A stretch of DNA of 64,000 nucleotides from Sporosarcina sp. Marseille-Q4943 (GTDB taxonomy: Bacteria > Bacillota > Bacilli > Bacillales_A > Planococcaceae): contig NZ_CALSFT010000002.1 of the NCBI RefSeq assembly GCF_943736995.1, positions 992,001 to 1,056,000 on the forward strand, written 5' to 3'. Positions 60,763 through 64,000 of the stretch are shown piece by piece. The position numbers and the translations under genes are program-made. The notes beneath the pieces are model-generated. The model worked only from the letters and a program-made list of their open reading frames with translations. It was not told where the DNA came from and ran no database searches. Within the stretch, counting starts at the first letter, position 1. The number at the start of each line of letters is the position of its first letter.

Positions 60763-62352
60763 GTGGAGAATGTTCAAGAAAAAAAAGTGAAGAGGAAATC
60801 GCCCGCATTATTGATTGCCGTGCTGACAGCCGTGTTAGTAATAGGTGCCGGTGCCGTTTCCGCTTTCTTTTTATTTAACAAGTCGCCAAAAGTGAAATAT
60901 CTATTGGCTGAAACAAAAACGTTCACTCAAATGGGTGACCTTTTCGAAGAACGATATAAAAATGAAGTAGACTGGCTGGATGTCCAGAAGAAAAAGCCGG
61001 TTGAATCGACCTATGACTTATCAGCGGAATGGAACGATCCGAGTGCCGGTTATGACATGGTCGAACTGCAAAGAATCCTCAACAATACGACATTTTCCAT
61101 GACGCAAGTGAAAGATCCCGTGGAGAAGGAATGGGAAATGAATTTCAGTGGGAAATTCGGAAGCGTTTCTGTGGACTTCGCCACATTGTATTTTACACCT
61201 GAGAAAATGATGGCGGCATTGCCGTTTACAGATAAACTCCTGTTTTTCATGGATGAGGACTACGGGAAGATGATGAGGGAAACGGATGCCTTTTATGAAG
61301 GTCCAGAGAAGCTCGGTCTATCCCACTTATTTGAAGAGCAATTTTCCATGGACGGGGAATTCCAAACATACGTGAAAGAGGAGTATATGGAATACCTTTA
61401 TCATGAGCTTCCAGAAGACGCGTTTACAAGCGAAAAAGAAGAAATTGAACTGTTCGGCGAGAAGGTGAAGACGGAAAAAGTGGCAATGAAACTTTCCGAA
61501 GAACAAGTTAAATCTCTCCTTGTGGATCTATTCAAGAAAGCTCGTGAAGATGAAAAGTTAAAGGCGCTATTGAAGGAACAGATCGCCTTTTCGACGATGA
61601 CAGACGATATTTCCGATCGGAAACTGACTGAGCTCGTTCGTGATTTCGAAGATTCACTAGACGAAGCGATCGATGAAGTGAATGGATGGCATATTCCAAA
61701 AGGCATCGAGTCCACAATCTGGCATAAGTCCAGCACCATCGTGAAGCGGGAGTTCGCCATGTCAATCGGGGAAACTAAAGACGAAATTGCCACTTTGAAA
61801 ATCGAAGGCGTTCAATTATTGGAGAATTCCGGCCAGAAATGGGCGTATTCATTCACCGGCACGAACCCTACTATGCAGGAAGACGCAGTCATCGATTTCA
61901 AAGGGGACTTGACGTGGAAAGATGGAAAGTCGGATGATACGATTACCATCACCGTTGAAGATACGACCATTACGTATAATGGGAAGGAAGAATTGGACGG
62001 AAAGGTTCGTACATTCAACCGCGAATTCTCGGTATCTGACGAAGATTTTGCCCCTAAGCTTGTTTGGAGCGGCAAAGCGACTCATGAAAAAGATTCAATG
62101 AAGGCGGATCACGACTTCACAATCATCGATCCATCCGGATCCATTTCTGCATCTGAAATTTATCTTCGCTTGAAACAGGAAGGAAAAGTCGTGAAGAAGG
62201 TGGAGATGCCGGACGAATCCAAAAATCTCGTTGACGTAGGCAAGATGAGCAGTGACGAGATGGATGACCTTGGAGATGAATTGGCTACAGAGTTCGAGAA
62301 GTGGGTTACTGAACTAATGGGTGACCTCCAAAACGAGCTTGAAAACTTCTAA
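60763..62352 (+). CDS. DUF6583-like membrane-anchored protein of unknown function
   Basis: A 529-residue protein with one N-terminal helix (ALLIAVLTAVLVIGAGAVSAFFLF, about 15-39) and a long acidic extracytoplasmic part. Recurrent lipoprotein-like segments such as TYDLSAEWND and FSMTQVKDPVEKEWEMNFSGKFGSVSVDF suggest a beta-rich fold. It resembles DUF6583 proteins. GTG 60763 follows GGGAGG. It is followed by two ABC-2 permease genes within 20 bases, so probably an accessory of that exporter. Confidence 0.7.
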   Translation: MENVQEKKVKRKSPALLIAVLTAVLVIGAGAVSAFFLFNKSPKVKYLLAETKTFTQMGDLFEERYKNEVDWLDVQKKKPVESTYDLSAEWNDPSAGYDMVELQRILNNTTFSMTQVKDPVEKEWEMNFSGKFGSVSVDFATLYFTPEKMMAALPFTDKLLFFMDEDYGKMMRETDAFYEGPEKLGLSHLFEEQFSMDGEFQTYVKEEYMEYLYHELPEDAFTSEKEEIELFGEKVKTEKVAMKLSEEQVKSLLVDLFKKAREDEKLKALLKEQIAFSTMTDDISDRKLTELVRDFEDSLDEAIDEVNGWHIPKGIESTIWHKSSTIVKREFAMSIGETKDEIATLKIEGVQLLENSGQKWAYSFTGTNPTMQEDAVIDFKGDLTWKDGKSDDTITITVEDTTITYNGKEELDGKVRTFNREFSVSDEDFAPKLVWSGKATHEKDSMKADHDFTIIDPSGSISASEIYLRLKQEGKVVKKVEMPDESKNLVDVGKMSSDEMDDLGDELATEFEKWVTELMGDLQNELENF

Positions 62353-62370
62353 TGATTGGAAGTGGGCTGT

Positions 62371-63594
62371 TTGCAATCGTTACAAAAAACAATGTTTTTT
62401 ACGAATGAATATTTGAAGCAGCTGAGGAAGAAGCGGGCGACCCTTCTTCTTCTTTTTCTATTTCCGCTTTGTTTGATCGGATTGTTGGTCAGCCTTGCAG
62501 CAGGTCTAATCATCCCAGCGGAGAACTCTCCAATCCGTGTCGCTTTAGTCGACGAAGACGAGACGAAGGAATCGAAGCTGATCAGCTCTTTGTTGACGGA
62601 GACAGCAAACGGTCAAAACACAATTGAAATCTTTCCCGCGTCGGCGGAGGAAGCCGGGCGGTTAATTGATCGGAATGAAATTAGCACTTCTTTTACATTG
62701 CCGAAAAATTTCACCGATGATCTTTACGAAGGAGAGTCGGTGACAATCCCGATGCTAGGAAACCCATCGAGGCCAATCGACAGCTTCATCACCAAACAGC
62801 TAGTCGATAGCTTGGCCAGATACATTGCTGCTGCACAAGCAAATATTCTGGTGATCAATGACTATGCAAAAGAGACTCCGATGCCTCGTGAAGAGCGGAT
62901 GGAGATGATGTTTGAGCAATTCGTCGATTTTACGCTATTTACGTTAGGCAAAGATAAGCTACTCGATGAAGAAGTATTGAAGAACTCGGCAACCTCGTCG
63001 CCAATCAATTATTTTGTATTATCAGGCTGGCTCATCGTCTTTTCTGTCTGGCTGTTATCGTTTTACATCGTATTGGCTGACGTTGAGTCGAAGTCGATGG
63101 CTATAAGAATGAAGCTCTTCGGCGTTACGGTTGGCCAGCGGGTGGCGGGGAGGTTGCTCGTCTCCCTAATTGTCAGTTCACTGCTCGCGGGAATCACCTT
63201 TATTATAATGATTAAATTGCTGCAAGTTGAATTTTTTGCTATCGATATGGCGCGCTTCGGGTTATTTGCATTGTTGTATGCGTTTATCCTGCTTTGTGGC
63301 ATCGCGCTGATCGATGTAGTGTCAGCATCCAAAAGGATAGGTCTGTTTTTGCAATGCTTCTTCGTATTCAGCGTCATTCTCGTGAGCGGTGCATTGATTC
63401 CGACATTGTATTTTCCGCAGTCGTTTCAAGATCTCCTCCCTTATTTATTTTCGCCGATCGCACTTGGATGGATGATGGATCTTGTGCTGGAAGGCCGTAA
63501 TTATGCGAATTACACTTCGTTGGGTATCTATTCGATAATTGCATTCCTCGTCTTATGGATGTCGGTCAGCTGGAAAGAGAGGTGGAGCCGATGA
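62371..63594 (+). CDS. ABC-2 type transporter permease
   Basis: A membrane protein of about 407 residues: an N-terminal helix (ATLLLLFLFPLCLIGLLVSLAAGLI), an outside domain of about 170 residues (RVALVDEDETKESKLISSLL...), and five C-terminal helices, the ABC-2 layout of YhgE/Pip or NatB-type permeases. The start is uncertain: TTG 62371 after GGAAGTGG is preferred; TTG 62356, GTG 62362 and ATG 62392 are alternatives. It overlaps the next gene by 4 bases. The ATPase probably lies beyond the window. Confidence 0.78.
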   Translation: MQSLQKTMFFTNEYLKQLRKKRATLLLLFLFPLCLIGLLVSLAAGLIIPAENSPIRVALVDEDETKESKLISSLLTETANGQNTIEIFPASAEEAGRLIDRNEISTSFTLPKNFTDDLYEGESVTIPMLGNPSRPIDSFITKQLVDSLARYIAAAQANILVINDYAKETPMPREERMEMMFEQFVDFTLFTLGKDKLLDEEVLKNSATSSPINYFVLSGWLIVFSVWLLSFYIVLADVESKSMAIRMKLFGVTVGQRVAGRLLVSLIVSSLLAGITFIIMIKLLQVEFFAIDMARFGLFALLYAFILLCGIALIDVVSASKRIGLFLQCFFVFSVILVSGALIPTLYFPQSFQDLLPYLFSPIALGWMMDLVLEGRNYANYTSLGIYSIIAFLVLWMSVSWKERWSR

Positions 63595-64000
63595 TGCGAA
63601 TGCCCGCTCAGTTTATCAGATTGAAAAAGGAATGGAAAAGTGTCATCTGGTGGCTGCTTGCCCCGATTCTGTTGACGGTTGTCGTTATGAAGACATTCGG
63701 CGCTTTACAGGAGGAGTCGAAAGTGCCGATTGCGCTCATCGTTGAAGATACTTCAGTGTTGGCACTGCAATTGGCACAAGAAATAGAGAAAAATGAGATG
63801 TTGTCTGTTCGCTATATGGAGCTGGACGATGCCCTACATAAGTTGAAGCAACATGAACTTGACAGTGTCTTCGTCATTCGGGAAGGTTACGGCGAATCAG
63901 TGTTGGCGAACCGTCGGAACGGGTTAATTGAAGCGTATTCTTCCAATCGCTCCTTCGCCTATCCGGCGATTTCTGAAACGATCATGTCGTTGGCCCAGCA
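63591..64000 (+). CDS. ABC-2 type transporter permease, partial (3' cut by window)
   Basis: The first 136 residues of a second ABC-2 permease: MMRMPAQFIRLKKEWKSVIWW, one helix (LLAPILLTVVVMKTFGAL) and an outside domain beginning SKVPIALIVEDTSVLALQLAQEIEKNE, resembling the corresponding part of the previous permease. It starts at ATG 63591 within the previous stop codon (ATGA). GGTGGAGCC is its ribosome site. The frame runs open off the window edge. Confidence 0.75.
   Translation, partial: MMRMPAQFIRLKKEWKSVIWWLLAPILLTVVVMKTFGALQEESKVPIALIVEDTSVLALQLAQEIEKNEMLSVRYMELDDALHKLKQHELDSVFVIREGYGESVLANRRNGLIEAYSSNRSFAYPAISETIMSLAQ

Noticed and set aside
1..64000. CRISPR array, prophage, tRNA or rRNA genes
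   Set aside because: No regularly spaced repeats, phage structural genes or tRNA/rRNA-like sequence were found when reading through.

Overview
The window comes from a low-to-moderate GC, endospore-forming member of the Bacillales. It carries coat genes (cotO, cotZ, a cotF-like gene), a spoVAC-spoVAD-spoVAEb operon, spoVIF, a yjcZ-type peptide, sspH, abrB and a spore-cortex-type LysM/GH18 enzyme. Gene order at the left end follows the Bacillus subtilis yjb/yjc neighbourhood (NAD kinase, RluA-type synthase, prpE, coat genes, then yjcF/G/H). The many TTG starts behind strong Shine-Dalgarno sites and the protein flavour suggest Planococcaceae, perhaps Sporosarcina; that assignment is inference. 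No rRNA, tRNA, CRISPR array or prophage was seen.

Layout. 1-9.7 kb: NAD kinase tail, rluA-type gene, prpE, mgtE, cotO/cotZ, the spoVA-type operon, yjcZ-type peptide, spoVIF, and yjcH-yjcG-yjcF. 9.9-12 kb: a phosphatidylglycerophosphatase-like gene followed by an intact IS150-group IS3 element with a 3-bp target duplication, inserted in the middle of a terminator palindrome. 12-15.8 kb: TAXI-type TRAP transporter operon. 16-20 kb: an unassigned ABC transporter operon with two permeases, an ATPase and a lipoprotein with a duplicated domain. 20-22.6 kb: SLC13-like permease and a VOC protein. 22.7-27.4 kb: NhaC-type antiporter, an unusual regulator, an enolase-superfamily epimerase and a GNAT enzyme, tied together by a shared direct-repeat operator. 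27.5-33.1 kb: MCP, HelD and an AGCS symporter. 33.3-39.8 kb: small enzymes, sspH, a DUF421 protein, a tyrosine-rich cupin probably made late in sporulation, corA, thpR and a HAD phosphatase. 39.9-42.9 kb: class V aminotransferase and serA behind a T-box with serine codons at the specifier position. 43.2-49.8 kb: DUF3231 protein, prolyl oligopeptidase, M23 peptidase, thioredoxin-like protein, GDPD, abrB and a YitT protein. 49.9-53.3 kb: SAM-riboswitch metA, DUF421 protein, and a TetR/SMR pump locus with two identical operators. 53.3-57.3 kb: HAD-IB phosphatase, second RluA-type gene, cotF-like gene and spore glycosidase. 57.8-64 kb: gdhA, argG behind ARG-box-like sequence, and the start of a second ABC-2 type export locus that runs off the window.

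The genes work together in several ways. Forespore (sigma-G-like) and late mother-cell (sigma-K-like) promoter sequences precede many of the spore genes and also suggest spore roles for the cupin and the DUF3231 protein. Nitrogen and amino-acid metabolism is represented by serA/aminotransferase, metA, gdhA and argG, each with a recognisable or plausible control element. Two related interspersed repeats (about 47.5 and 55.1 kb) have conserved ends but different hairpin-rich cores. The least explained module is the regulator/NhaC/epimerase/GNAT group, which looks like a small co-regulated uptake-and-conversion pathway of unknown substrate.
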